Positions 44,637-54,200 of a DNA stretch of 64,000 nt are shown piece after piece; positions within the stretch are counted from its first letter, which is position 1, and each line of letters starts with the position of its first letter. A model generated the notes under the pieces. That model worked only from the letters and a program-made list of their open reading frames with translations, did not search any database and had not been told where the DNA came from. Origin of the DNA: Rhodovulum visakhapatnamense (GTDB taxonomy: Bacteria > Pseudomonadota > Alphaproteobacteria > Rhodobacterales > Rhodobacteraceae); the NCBI RefSeq assembly GCF_004365965.1, contig NZ_SOEB01000001.1, positions 186,001 through 250,000 of the forward strand, written 5' to 3'. Both the position numbers and the translations under genes were made by a program.

Positions 44637-46925
44637 ATGGACAGCAAATTCGGCAAGAGCCAGACCGGCGCGCGGTTCGAGGATCTGCGCTTTCTGACGG
44701 GGCAGGGGCGCTATGTGGACGATATCGCACCGGCCTCGGCATTGCATGCGGTGTTTCTGCGCAGCCCCGTCGCCCATGCCGAGATCCGCGCGCTGGATGT
44801 CGGCGCCGCGGCCGCAGCGCCCGGGGTCGTGGCGGTGCTGACTGCGGCCGATCTGACGGCGGCGGGGGTCGATCTGTCGATGCGCGCGACCGTGGTCACC
44901 AATCGCGACGGCAGCAAGGGGGCGGCGCCCGCGCGGCCCGTGCTGGCCCGGGACCGCGTGCGCTTCGTCGGCGAGGCGATGGCGGTGGTGATCGCCGAGA
45001 CCCCGCTGGCCGCGAAGGACGCCGCCGAAGAGATCGAGTTCGATCTGCACGACCTCGATCCGCATCTGGCGCTGACCGTGGGCGGGCCGCAGATCCATCC
45101 CGAGGCGCCGCTGAACCTTGCCTATGACTGGGCCATGGGCGACGAGGCGGCGGTGCATGAGGCGTTTCGCGCGGCGGCGCGGACGGTGCGGCTGGAGGTC
45201 TCGGACCATCGCGTGATCGTCAATTCCATGGAACCGCGCGGGGCCTGGGCCGAGTGGTCGGACGGGCGGCTCCATCTTTGCGTGAACGGGCAGGGGGTCT
45301 GGGGCCAGAAGGCCAAGCTGGCCCGGATGCTGGGGCTGCCCGAAGACGCGGTGCGGGTGACCAACCCCGATGTCGGGGGCGGCTTCGGCATGAAGGCGAT
45401 GAGCTATCCCGAGTATTACGTCATCGCCCATGCCGCGCGGGCGCTGGGCCGGCCGGTGCGCTGGATGTCGGACCGGACCGAGGCGATGCTGACCGACAAT
45501 GCCGGCCGCGATCTCGTCTCGATGGTCGAGATGGCCTTCGATGCCGGCCACCGGATCACCGGCTACCGGGTCGAGACCCTCTCGAACCTTGGCGCCTACA
45601 ATTCCGAATACGCCCAGCCGATCCAGTCAGAGCTGTTCTCGAAGGTGCTGACCGGCGTCTACGACATTCCGGCGGCCTATCTCGCGGTGAAAGGCGTCTA
45701 TACAAACACCACCCAGGTCGATGCCTATCGCGGCGCCGGGCGGCCCGAGGCGATCTATGCGCTCGAACGCATGATGGATGTCGCGGCCCGCGAGCTGGGC
45801 GTCGATCCGTGGGATCTGCGGCGGCGGAACTTCATCGCGCCTGCAGCCTTCCCCTACCGCACCCCCACGGGCGAGACCTATGACGTGGGCGATTTCGCCC
45901 GGGTTCTGGCGCGGGTCGAGGCGGTCGCCGACCGGGCGGGCTTTGCCGCGCGAAAGGCTGAAAGTGCGGCGCGCGGGCGGCTTCGGGGGCTTGGGCTATG
46001 CTGTTACATCGAGGCGATCCTCGGCGATCCGACCGAAGGGGCCGAGATCGAGTTCTGCGCGGAAGGCACGGTCAATCTCTATGTCGGCACCCAGTCGAAC
46101 GGGCAGGGGCACGAGACGGTCTATGCCCGCTTCCTGGCCGAACGGACCGGGCTTCCGGTCGCGGCGATCCGGGTGATCCAGGGCGACAGCGACCGCATCG
46201 CCTCGGGCGGCGGCACCGGCGGCTCGCGCTCGGTCACCACCCAGGCCAGCGCGACGCTGGCGGCGGTCGAGGTCATGGTCGCGGCCTTCACGCCCTTCCT
46301 GGCCGCCGAGATGGGGGTCGATCCCGGAGCCCTCGGCTTCGACGAGGGCCGGTTCCGGGCGCCGGGTTCGAACCTGACGCCGGGGCTGATCGAGGCGGCG
46401 GCGATGGCGCGGGCGGCGGGGCGGACGGATCTGTTGCGCCATCGCGCGGATTATACGCTGCCGGGACGCTCCTATCCCAACGGCGCCCATGTCGCCGAGG
46501 TCGAGATCGACCCCGAGACCGGCGAGACGCGGGTGCTGCGCTATGCGGTGACCGACGATTTCGGCAATCTGGTCAATCCGCGTCTGGCCGAGGGCCAGGT
46601 CCATGGCGGGGTGGCGCAGGGGCTTGGGCAGGCGATCTGCGAACGAGTGGTGCATGATGATTACGGCCAGCTTCTGACCGCGAGTTTCATGGATTATGCC
46701 ATGCCGCGTGCCGCCGACTTGCCTTTCGTGACCTTCACGACCGAACCCGTGCCTTCGACGACGAATCGCCTGGGCATGAAGGGCTGCGGCGAGGCCGGGA
46801 CGGTGGGGTCGATGGCGGCGGTCGGCAATGCGGTGCTGGACGCGCTCTGGGAAAAGGGGGTGCGCCGGGCCGACATGCCGTTCACCCCGGAACGGGTCTG
46901 GCGCCTGCTGCAGCCCGCAGCCTGA
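44637..46925 (+). CDS. xanthine dehydrogenase-family molybdopterin-binding subunit
   Basis: Large molybdenum subunit, 762 aa, of the xanthine oxidase / aerobic CO dehydrogenase family. Cofactor motifs are visible: GGGFGMK near residue 247, the AYRGAGRPEA loop near 366, GTQSNGQGHET, and the C-terminal GCGEAG with the catalytic Glu near residue 722. The loop has AYRGAGR rather than the AYRCSFR of form I CO dehydrogenase, so carbon monoxide is unlikely as substrate. No iron-sulfur (small) or FAD (medium) subunit gene is adjacent on either side. The partners may be elsewhere. An aldehyde or N-heterocycle substrate is possible. Confidence 0.88.
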   Translation: MDSKFGKSQTGARFEDLRFLTGQGRYVDDIAPASALHAVFLRSPVAHAEIRALDVGAAAAAPGVVAVLTAADLTAAGVDLSMRATVVTNRDGSKGAAPARPVLARDRVRFVGEAMAVVIAETPLAAKDAAEEIEFDLHDLDPHLALTVGGPQIHPEAPLNLAYDWAMGDEAAVHEAFRAAARTVRLEVSDHRVIVNSMEPRGAWAEWSDGRLHLCVNGQGVWGQKAKLARMLGLPEDAVRVTNPDVGGGFGMKAMSYPEYYVIAHAARALGRPVRWMSDRTEAMLTDNAGRDLVSMVEMAFDAGHRITGYRVETLSNLGAYNSEYAQPIQSELFSKVLTGVYDIPAAYLAVKGVYTNTTQVDAYRGAGRPEAIYALERMMDVAARELGVDPWDLRRRNFIAPAAFPYRTPTGETYDVGDFARVLARVEAVADRAGFAARKAESAARGRLRGLGLCCYIEAILGDPTEGAEIEFCAEGTVNLYVGTQSNGQGHETVYARFLAERTGLPVAAIRVIQGDSDRIASGGGTGGSRSVTTQASATLAAVEVMVAAFTPFLAAEMGVDPGALGFDEGRFRAPGSNLTPGLIEAAAMARAAGRTDLLRHRADYTLPGRSYPNGAHVAEVEIDPETGETRVLRYAVTDDFGNLVNPRLAEGQVHGGVAQGLGQAICERVVHDDYGQLLTASFMDYAMPRAADLPFVTFTTEPVPSTTNRLGMKGCGEAGTVGSMAAVGNAVLDALWEKGVRRADMPFTPERVWRLLQPAA

Positions 46926-46944
46926 CGCCCTCCCCGCGGGGCCA

Positions 46945-46965
46945 CGAATTTTCGCAGAAAATTCG
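46945..46965. repeat. dispersed 21-bp palindromic element, copy 2
   Basis: Identical to the element at 10,077-10,097 (arms GAATTTTC / GAAAATTC). It lies between the convergent molybdenum subunit gene and metF, 20 bases after the former's stop, a position that fits a terminator for either transcript. Confidence 0.7.
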
Positions 46966-47003
46966 GACCGGTCGTCCGTGCCGGACGCCCGGTACAGCCA
47001 CGC

Positions 47004-47873
47004 TCAGGCGACCTTTTCCAGATGCGCCTCGGGCAGCACACCCAGCGCGTGACAGATGTCGCGCGTCAGGTGCGGCTTGTTCAGCGTGTAGAAATGGAAA
47101 TCCCGCACCCCCCCCTCCATCAGCTCGGTGCAAAGCTCGGTCGCCATCGCCTTGCCCAGAAGCTCTTCCCGGCCGTCGCGGATCGCGGTCTGGAAGGCCG
47201 CGTCGATGCCCGGCGGCACATGCGCCCCGCAGCGCTCGGCAAAGCGGCGCACGCCCGCCCATTTCTCGATCGGCAGGATGCCGGGGATGATCTTCGCGCC
47301 GTCGATCCCCTGCTTCTCGCAGGCATCGCGGAACCGGAAGAAGGTCTCGGCCTCGAAGAAGAACTGGGTGATGGCCGAATCCGCGCCCGCCTCGAACTTG
47401 CGTTTCAGCCAGAGCACATCGGCGTCGGCCGATCCCGCCTCGGGATGCGGGTCGGGATAGGCGCCGACGCGCAACCGGAAACTGCCGGTCGCGGCCAGCG
47501 CCTCGATCAGCTCGCAGGAATTGGCAAAGCCCTCGGGATGCGGACGGAACGCGCCCTGGTCCTTCGGCGGGTCGCCCCGCAGCGCGACGATCTCGGTAAC
47601 GCCCGCCGCCGCATAGGCCTCGGCGATCTCCAGCGTTTCGGCCCGGGTCGCGTCAACGCAGGTCAGATGCGCCGCCACGTTCAGCTTGTAATGCGTATGG
47701 ATCGTCTGCACCGCCTCATGGGTCAGCTTGCGGGTGGTCCCGCCCGCCCCGTAGGTCACCGACACGAAGGCGGGTTTCAGCGGCGCCAGCGCCTGAGCGG
47801 CCTCCCAGAGGCGAAAGCTCGCCTCCAGCGACTGGGGCGGAAAGAACTCGAAGGATACGCGCGGGGCAGTCAT
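47004..47873 (-). CDS. metF: 5,10-methylenetetrahydrofolate reductase
   Basis: MetF flavoprotein, 289 aa. It reduces methylene-THF to methyl-THF for methionine synthesis. The family N-terminus VSFEFFPPQ, the FVSVTYGAGG segment, LRGDPP and the FFEAETFFRF flavin region are all present. The start at 47,873 fits the family better than an ATG 15 codons upstream. It is divergent from a MetR-type regulator with an inverted repeat between them. Confidence 0.96.
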   Translation of the reverse strand: MTAPRVSFEFFPPQSLEASFRLWEAAQALAPLKPAFVSVTYGAGGTTRKLTHEAVQTIHTHYKLNVAAHLTCVDATRAETLEIAEAYAAAGVTEIVALRGDPPKDQGAFRPHPEGFANSCELIEALAATGSFRLRVGAYPDPHPEAGSADADVLWLKRKFEAGADSAITQFFFEAETFFRFRDACEKQGIDGAKIIPGILPIEKWAGVRRFAERCGAHVPPGIDAAFQTAIRDGREELLGKAMATELCTELMEGGVRDFHFYTLNKPHLTRDICHALGVLPEAHLEKVA

Positions 47874-47938
47874 CGGCAGGCACTCCGTGGGGTCTCGAAG
47901 GGTGCAGCCTTGTCGCATGGCCGGGACTGTGAAACAAA

Positions 47939-47964
47939 CTCATAGTTCTCAAGATCAATATGAG
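47939..47964. promoter_or_regulatory. inverted repeat between metF and metR, likely MetR operator
   Basis: CTCATA and TATGAG are separated by 14 bases in the short divergent gap, in an AT-rich stretch just upstream of metR. LysR-type regulators bind such interrupted dyads, so this is the best candidate for autoregulation and metF control. No bound site is proven. Confidence 0.55.
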
Positions 47965-47976
47965 CCGGGCAACAGG

Positions 47977-48891
47977 ATGTATCTGGAACTGCGCCATCTC
48001 AGGACCATCAAGGCCATCCATGACGCGGGCGGGCTGGCGCGTGCGGCCGACCGCCTGAACATCACCCAATCGGCCCTCAGCCACCAGGTGAAGGGCCTTG
48101 AAGAGCAGGTGGGCATGGAGCTTTTCGTGCGCCGCACCAAACCCTTGCGGCTGTCCGCGGCGGGGCTGAAACTCCTGCGCACCGCCGAGCGCGTGCTGCC
48201 CGAGATCGCCGCCCTGCAGGCCGATTTCGCGGGCATGACCTCGGGCCGGTCCGGGCGGCTGCATATCGCGCTTGAATGCCATGCCTGCTATGACTGGCTG
48301 CTGCCGGTGCTCGATAGCTTCCGCAAGGCCTGGCCCGAGATCGATGTCGACATCCGCCCCGGCCTGTCCTTCGACGCGATGCCCGCCCTCGCGCGCGAGG
48401 AGGTCGATCTGGTGCTGTCCTCTGATCCCGAGGACATCGACGGCATCGGTTTCGTGCCGCTTTTCGACTATGAACCGGTCTTCCTCTGCGCCGCCGGCCA
48501 TCCGCTGGCCGAGAAGGCCTTCATCGAGGCCGAGGATTTCCGCGGCGAGACGCTGATCACCTATCCGGTCGAACGCGCGCGGCTTGACATCTTCACCGGG
48601 CTCCTGACGCCCGCCCGGGTCGAGCCGCTGGCCCAGCGCCAGGTCGAGCTGACCGCCGTGATCCTGATGCTGGTCGCCTCGGGCCGGGGCGTCACCGTTC
48701 TGCCCGACTGGGTGGTGCGCGAGGCCCGCGCCAGCGCCGATTTCGCGGTGCGGCCGCTGACCGGGACCGGGCTGACCAAGCGGATGTATGCCGCGACCCG
48801 GGCCGAGGATGCGGCGCGGCCCTTCATGGCGCATTTCGTGCGGCTGGCGCGCAGCGAGCCGGTCAAGCTGCAACGCGGCACGGCCGGCTAG
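47977..48891 (+). CDS. metR: LysR-type regulator, MetR family
   Basis: LysR-family regulator, 304 aa. The helix-turn-helix (residues about 4-62, LELRHLRTIKAIHDAGGLARAADRLNITQSALSHQ) and the following MetR-like ligand domain (LECHACYDWLLPVL) fit MetR, which responds to homocysteine. It is divergent from metF. The start at MYLELRHL fits the family; an in-frame ATG 30 codons upstream does not. Confidence 0.92.
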   Translation: MYLELRHLRTIKAIHDAGGLARAADRLNITQSALSHQVKGLEEQVGMELFVRRTKPLRLSAAGLKLLRTAERVLPEIAALQADFAGMTSGRSGRLHIALECHACYDWLLPVLDSFRKAWPEIDVDIRPGLSFDAMPALAREEVDLVLSSDPEDIDGIGFVPLFDYEPVFLCAAGHPLAEKAFIEAEDFRGETLITYPVERARLDIFTGLLTPARVEPLAQRQVELTAVILMLVASGRGVTVLPDWVVREARASADFAVRPLTGTGLTKRMYAATRAEDAARPFMAHFVRLARSEPVKLQRGTAG

Positions 48892-49002
48892 CGCCGCCTG
48901 ACAGGGCCGGACGGGGCCGGACGGGAGGCAGGCGCTTGCCATTTTCCTTGGCACCGGGCGCGCCCGCGTGTATGGCCCGCGGCAAGACCGAAGGAGACCC
49001 CC

Positions 49003-49791
49003 ATGCAAGGCAGTGCAAACCTCAACATCATGATCAAGGCCGCCCGCAAGGCGGGGCGCGCCCTGGTCAAGGACTTCCGCGAGGTCGAGAACCTGCAGGT
49101 CTCGATGAAGGGGGCGGGCGATTTCGTCAGCCGGGCCGATACCGCCGCCGAGGAAATCCTGCGTCAGGAGCTGCGCGGCGCGCGCCCGACCTATGGCTGG
49201 CTCGGCGAAGAGACCGGCGGCGAGGATGGCGACGACCCGACGCGCCGCTGGATCGTCGATCCGCTGGACGGCACGACCAACTTCCTGCACGGGCTGCCGC
49301 ACTGGGCGGTGTCGATCGCGCTGGAACACAAGGGCGAGATCGTCTCGGGCGTGGTCTTCGATGCCGCCAAGGACGAGCTTTTCTTCGCCGAGAAGGGCGC
49401 GGGCGCCTGGATGAACGACCGCCGCCTGCGGGTCTCGTCGCGCGCGCGGATGATCGAGGCGATCTTTGCCACCGGCGTCCCCTTCGCCGCCAAGCGCACG
49501 TTGCCCGCGACGCTGCAGGATCTGGCGCGGCTGATGCCCAATTGCGCGGGCGTCCGGCGCTGGGGGGCGGCATCGCTCGATCTGGCCTATGTGGCGGCCG
49601 GCCGCTACGACGGCTACTGGGAACGCGAACTGCACGCCTGGGACATTGCCGCGGGGCTTTTGCTGGTGCGCGAGGCGGGCGGCTTTGTCGGGCCGATCCA
49701 TGAAGGGCGCAATCCGCTGGATCACGGCGAGCTTCTGGTCGCCAACGAGGCGATCTACGATCAGTTCGCCAAGGTCATCCGGGCCACCTGA
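49003..49791 (+). CDS. suhB: inositol monophosphatase family protein
   Basis: Inositol-1-monophosphatase/SuhB family, 262 aa. The Mg-binding motifs are EET near residue 70, DPLDGTTNFLHG near 85-96, and the C-terminal WERELHAWDIAAG with the metal Asp. An AAGGAG site lies 7 bases before the ATG. SuhB also acts with ribosomal antitermination complexes in E. coli; which role applies here is unclear. Confidence 0.92.
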   Translation: MQGSANLNIMIKAARKAGRALVKDFREVENLQVSMKGAGDFVSRADTAAEEILRQELRGARPTYGWLGEETGGEDGDDPTRRWIVDPLDGTTNFLHGLPHWAVSIALEHKGEIVSGVVFDAAKDELFFAEKGAGAWMNDRRLRVSSRARMIEAIFATGVPFAAKRTLPATLQDLARLMPNCAGVRRWGAASLDLAYVAAGRYDGYWERELHAWDIAAGLLLVREAGGFVGPIHEGRNPLDHGELLVANEAIYDQFAKVIRAT

Positions 49792-49870
49792 AAGACCCGG
49801 CAGCGTCATTTTCCGGTCAGGTTTCAAGGCCATCCCTGACCCCCTGAACCGGGGGCAGAGGAGGCAGGCC

Positions 49871-50116
49871 ATGACCCAGGACAAAGCGCGTCGGCAAAGC
49901 CGCAAGCGTGCGATGCGCCGTTTCGCGGCGTTCGCGTCCGACCGGTCGGGGGCCGTGACCGTCGATTGGGTGGTGCTGACCGCCGCCCTCGTCGGAGCCT
50001 GCATCGCGATGGTCTCGTCGATCCAGTCGGGCCTCGTGTCGCTGGGCGGGGATGTCGGCGGCGCGCTGACCAGCGCCAATGTGCAGACCCTCGACACGCT
50101 TGGCGGGACCGAGTGA
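49871..50116 (+). CDS. Flp-type pilin-like small membrane protein
   Basis: An 81-aa protein with a basic N-terminus (about 1-20), then SGAVTVDWVVLTAALVGACIAMV, a hydrophobic segment of about 20 residues preceded by the Asp that mimics the Glu5 region of Flp pilins, and a short polar tail. A GAGGAGG site lies 5 bases upstream. No tad/cpa assembly genes or prepilin peptidase are nearby. It could be an orphan Flp-like pilin or simply a small single-pass protein. Confidence 0.7.
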   Translation: MTQDKARRQSRKRAMRRFAAFASDRSGAVTVDWVVLTAALVGACIAMVSSIQSGLVSLGGDVGGALTSANVQTLDTLGGTE

Positions 50117-50158
50117 CGAACCGGGGCCGCGCCCAAACCCGGTGCGACGGCAGCCGGC

Positions 50159-50521
50159 CTAGGTGCGGTCGCTCGGATGGTTCACGCCGTCGCTCCAGGG
50201 CACCTCGCCCAGATCGCGCGGATTGACGCCCGCGAGAGCGCCGACATTGACGCCATATTCGTTGGGATCGGACCGCCTGCGGTGATGGGTGTAGATGCCG
50301 CAGGTCGGGCAGAAGTAATGTTTGGCGGTGCAGCTGCCCCATTGATACAGGCTCAGCCGGTCGGCGCCGCGCACCACCCGCAGCTTGTCAAGCGGCACCG
50401 TGGCCATGATCGCGCCGCGCCGTCGGCAATAGGAACAGTCGCAGCGTCGCGCCGTGGCCAGCCCCTCGGACAGCTCGACCTCAAGCTCGATGGCGCCGCA
50501 ATGGCAGGTCAGGCGGGTCAT
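50159..50521 (-). CDS. GFA-domain zinc-binding protein
   Basis: A 120-aa GFA-family protein, intact, with zinc-ligand pairs CHCG, CDCSYC and CPTCG. The start overlaps the rhomboid gene stop as ATGA and fits the family (MTRLTCHCGAIELE). Its function is unknown; the family's formaldehyde-activating name is doubtful. It is a second GFA member in the window, besides the broken one at 37.2-37.7 kb, and the two are not close copies. Confidence 0.88.
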   Translation of the reverse strand: MTRLTCHCGAIELEVELSEGLATARRCDCSYCRRRGAIMATVPLDKLRVVRGADRLSLYQWGSCTAKHYFCPTCGIYTHHRRRSDPNEYGVNVGALAGVNPRDLGEVPWSDGVNHPSDRT

Positions 50522-51258
50522 CGGCGTCTCCGGACACGGGGGATGCTGGTCGGGCTGTAGACCGCGACCGGGTGGGGCGGTGACCCGGACGTACGGCCCC
50601 AGAACTCCGGGCCGCCCAGCCTCAGCCACAGCGGCAGCGTCAAGGCGAGCCCGGCGAGAAACCCGCCCGAATGCGCCCAGTAGGCGACCCCGCCTTCACC
50701 TGTCGGGGCCGAGACCCCCGAATAGAGCTGAAGCCCGAACCAGAGCCCCAGCATCAGCCAGGCGGGCACGGGGATCACCCGGAAGATCACGACGAGGATG
50801 ATCAGGATATCGACGCGGGCCTTCGGGAACAGCAAGAGATAGCCGCCCATCACCGCCGCGATGGCCCCCGAGGCGCCCACCACCGGCACGGGCGAGCCCG
50901 GGTCGATGACATATTGAAACAGCGCCGCCGCGACCCCGCCCGCGAGATAGAACAGCAAGAAGCCCAGATGCCCGAACCGGTCTTCCATGTTGTCGCCGAA
51001 GATCCACAGAAACAGCATGTTGCCCGCCAGATGCAGCACCCCGCCATGCAGGAACATCGAGGTCACGAGCCCGGTCCAGTCCCCCGATTGCGACATCAGC
51101 GCGGGCACCATTCCCCAGGTCTGGAAGAAGGCGTTCAGCGCCCGCTGGTCGGAAAAGAGCGACAGATAGGACAGAAACACCGCCACATTCGCGCCGATCA
51201 GCGCCAGGGTGACGAAGGGAAAGCGGCTCGACGGGTTGTGGTCACGCAACGGGAACAT
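50518..51258 (-). CDS. rhomboid-family intramembrane serine protease
   Basis: A 246-aa rhomboid with about six membrane helices. The catalytic serine motif is GASGAI (near residue 130), the HGGVLHLAGNMLFLW segment carries the oxyanion His and Asn, and the catalytic His lies in AHSGGFLAGL near residue 195. The long C-terminal tail is basic (RVRRRR). It should cleave membrane proteins within the bilayer; the substrate is unknown. It overlaps the GFA gene downstream. Confidence 0.93.
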   Translation of the reverse strand: MFPLRDHNPSSRFPFVTLALIGANVAVFLSYLSLFSDQRALNAFFQTWGMVPALMSQSGDWTGLVTSMFLHGGVLHLAGNMLFLWIFGDNMEDRFGHLGFLLFYLAGGVAAALFQYVIDPGSPVPVVGASGAIAAVMGGYLLLFPKARVDILIILVVIFRVIPVPAWLMLGLWFGLQLYSGVSAPTGEGGVAYWAHSGGFLAGLALTLPLWLRLGGPEFWGRTSGSPPHPVAVYSPTSIPRVRRRR

Positions 51259-51288
51259 GGCAGAAGGCTAGCGGGTGCGCCGGGGCCG

Positions 51289-54200
51289 TCAAGCGGAACC
51301 GGCGCGCGCCAGCAGGGCGGCATTGCCGCCCGCCGCCGTCGTGTCGACGCAAAGATGCCGTTCCTGCCGAACATGGGCCGGATCGGGCATCCCGGCGATC
51401 AGCGGCAGGATCGGCCCGTCGCGCTCGGCCAGCGCGCGCGCATAGGCGTGCCCGGTCTCGGCATCGCCCCACCAGAGCGCGCCCGAGATGCCCTCGGTTG
51501 CCGTCAGCGCGGCGGGGTCGAGCGCCCCCTCGACCGCGACCGCGGCCCCGCCGAGCGCGCGCACCGCCTCGGCCTGCGCCGCCGCCGCGTTCGGCCCCGG
51601 CCCGAGGCACAGAAGCGGCGGCCGCGACAGGGTCGTCAGCCGGTTCGACTCGCCGGTGGGTCCGGGCAGATCGAGCGTTTCGGGCCCGCGCGCCGGGCTG
51701 GCCTGCTGCACTGCCCTGGCGACCGCCTCGGGCGCGGCCGGCGCGCCGCCCGCGGGGGCGGACGCGCGCAGTGCCTCGGGGCCGGGGCGTTCGGTGAAGC
51801 GGGGCAGATAATGCGGCCCGCCCGCCTTGGGCCCGGTGCCCGACAGCCCCTCGCCGCCGAAGGGCTGGCTGCCGACCACCGCGCCGATCTGGTTGCGGTT
51901 GACGTAAAGATTGCCGACGCAGAGCCGGTCGGACAGATGCTGCACCCGGTCGTCGATCCGGCTGTGCAGCCCGAAGGTCAGGCCATAGCCGGTGGCGTTG
52001 ATGGCCGCGATCACCCGGTCGAGATCGGCGCCCGCGAAGGTCGCCACATGCAGCACCGGGCCGAACACCTCGCGCTCGATCGCCTCGATGCCCGCGACCC
52101 GGATCGCGACCGGCGCCTGGAAATGTCCCTCGCGCGGGGCGGCACCCTCCCAGATCACCCGGCCCTGGCCCCGGGCGGCCGCCACATAGGCCGCGATCGC
52201 GGCATGGGCCTCGTCGTCGATCAGCGGGCCCAGATCGGTCGAGAGCGCCCAGGGATCGCCGACCCGCAATTCGGCCATCGCGCCCTTCAGCATCTCGAGA
52301 AAGCCGGGCGCGATGTCTTCCTGCACGTAAAGACAGCGCAGCGCCGAACAGCGTTGCCCGGCCGACTGGAAGGCCGAGGCGAGGACGTCGCGGACCGCCT
52401 GTTCGGGCAGGGCGGTGCTGTCGACGATCATGGCGTTCAGCCCGCCGGTCTCGGCGATCAGGGGCGTGCCGGGCGCCATGTGCTCTGCCATCGCGCGCTG
52501 GATCAGCCGGGCGGTCTCGGTCGAGCCGGTGAACGCCACGCCGGTGACGCGCGGGTCCGAGGTCAGCCGCGCGCCGATCTGCCCGTCGCCGGGCAGAAGC
52601 TGCAGGCATTCGGGCGGAACGCCTGCCTCGTGCAGCAGCCTGACCGCCAGATGCGCGATCAGCGGGGTCTGTTCGGCGGGCTTCGCGATTACCGCATTGC
52701 CCGCGGCCAGCGCCGCGGCGACCTGGCCGGTGAAGATCGCCAGCGGAAAGTTCCAGGGCGAGATGCAGACGAAAATCCCGCGCGCCGGGGCATCGAGCGT
52801 CTCGATCCGCGAGGCGTAGTAGCGCAGGAAATCGACCGCCTCGCGCAGCTCGCCCACCGCGTCGGGCAGGGTCTTGCCGGCCTCGCGCGCCAGAAGCGCG
52901 AAGATCTCGCCGAAATGCACCTCGTAAAGATCGGCCGCCTGGCGCAGGATCTCGGCGCAGCGGGTTTCGGGGATGTTCCAGGGCCGGGCATGGGCCAGCG
53001 CCGTGCCGACATCGCGCAGCGAGGCGTCCTGCACCCAGCCGACCAGATCCTTCGGGTCCGAGGGGCTGTGGCGCGGCCGGCCGGGCTCGGCGCGGACCGG
53101 TCCGGCAATCAGAGGGGCGGCATTGACATGGGTGGTGCGATGGGCCGCGCGCGCCTCCTCGATCCGGGCCAGATGCGGCCCGTGCGCCAGATCCCAGCCG
53201 CGCGAATTGCGCCGCTCGGGCGCGAACAGCGCAGGCCCCGGCAGGATCTCGGGGTTGGCGGGCTCGTCGAGCCGCGCCTCGAGCTCGGACAGCGGGTCGG
53301 CCACCACCACCTCTGGCGGGACGCTGGCATCGACGATGCGGTTGACGAAAGACGAATTGGCACCGTTTTCCAGCAGCCGCCGCACCAGATAGGCCAGCAG
53401 GTCGCGATGCGCGCCGACCGGGGCATAGATCCGGCAGCGCGTGCCCAGCCCCTTGTCCATGACGATCTGATGCAGCGCCTCGCCCATGCCGTGCAGGCGC
53501 TGGAACTCGAAGCTCTCGGGGTCGGGATCCATGTCGAGGATCGCCGTGACCGTATGGGCGTTATGGGTCGCGAATTGCGGATAGATCCGGTCGGTCATCC
53601 GCAACAGCTTGCGGGCATTGGCGATATAGCTGACATCGGTCGCGGCCTTGCGGGTGAAGACCGGAAAGCCCTCGACGCCCGCGACCTGGGCGCGCTTGAT
53701 CTCGCTGTCCCAGTAGGCGCCCTTGACCAGCCGCACCATCAGCCGCCGGTCGTGCTTCTGCGCCAGCGCGTAAAGCGCGTCGATCACCAGGCCCGCGCGC
53801 GGGCCATAGGCCTGCACCACCACGCCGAACCCGTCCCATCCCGCCAGCCGCTCGTCGGCCAGCACCGCCGCGATCACGTCGAGCGACAGCACCAGCCGGT
53901 CGGCCTCCTCGGCGTCGATATTGAGCCCCATGCCCATCGTCCGTGCCTTCAGCGCAAGCTCCAGCAGGCGCGGCGCAAGCTCCGCCATCACCCGGTCGCG
54001 CTGGGCGACCTCATAGCGCGGATGCAGCGCCGAAAGCTTGATCGAGATGCCCGGATCGGCGCGCACGTCGCCCCGGGTCGCCGCCAGGCCGATGCGCGCG
54101 ATGGCGCCGGAATAGGCGGTCATGTAGCGCCGGGCGTCGGCCTCGGTGCGGGCGGCCTCGCCCAGCATGTCGTAGGAATGGGTATATCCCTTCGCCTCCA

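Noticed and set aside
44637-46925. Reading the molybdenum subunit as aerobic CO dehydrogenase (CoxL)
   Set aside because: The form I active-site loop AYRCSFR is absent (AYRGAGR instead) and no coxM/coxS neighbours exist.
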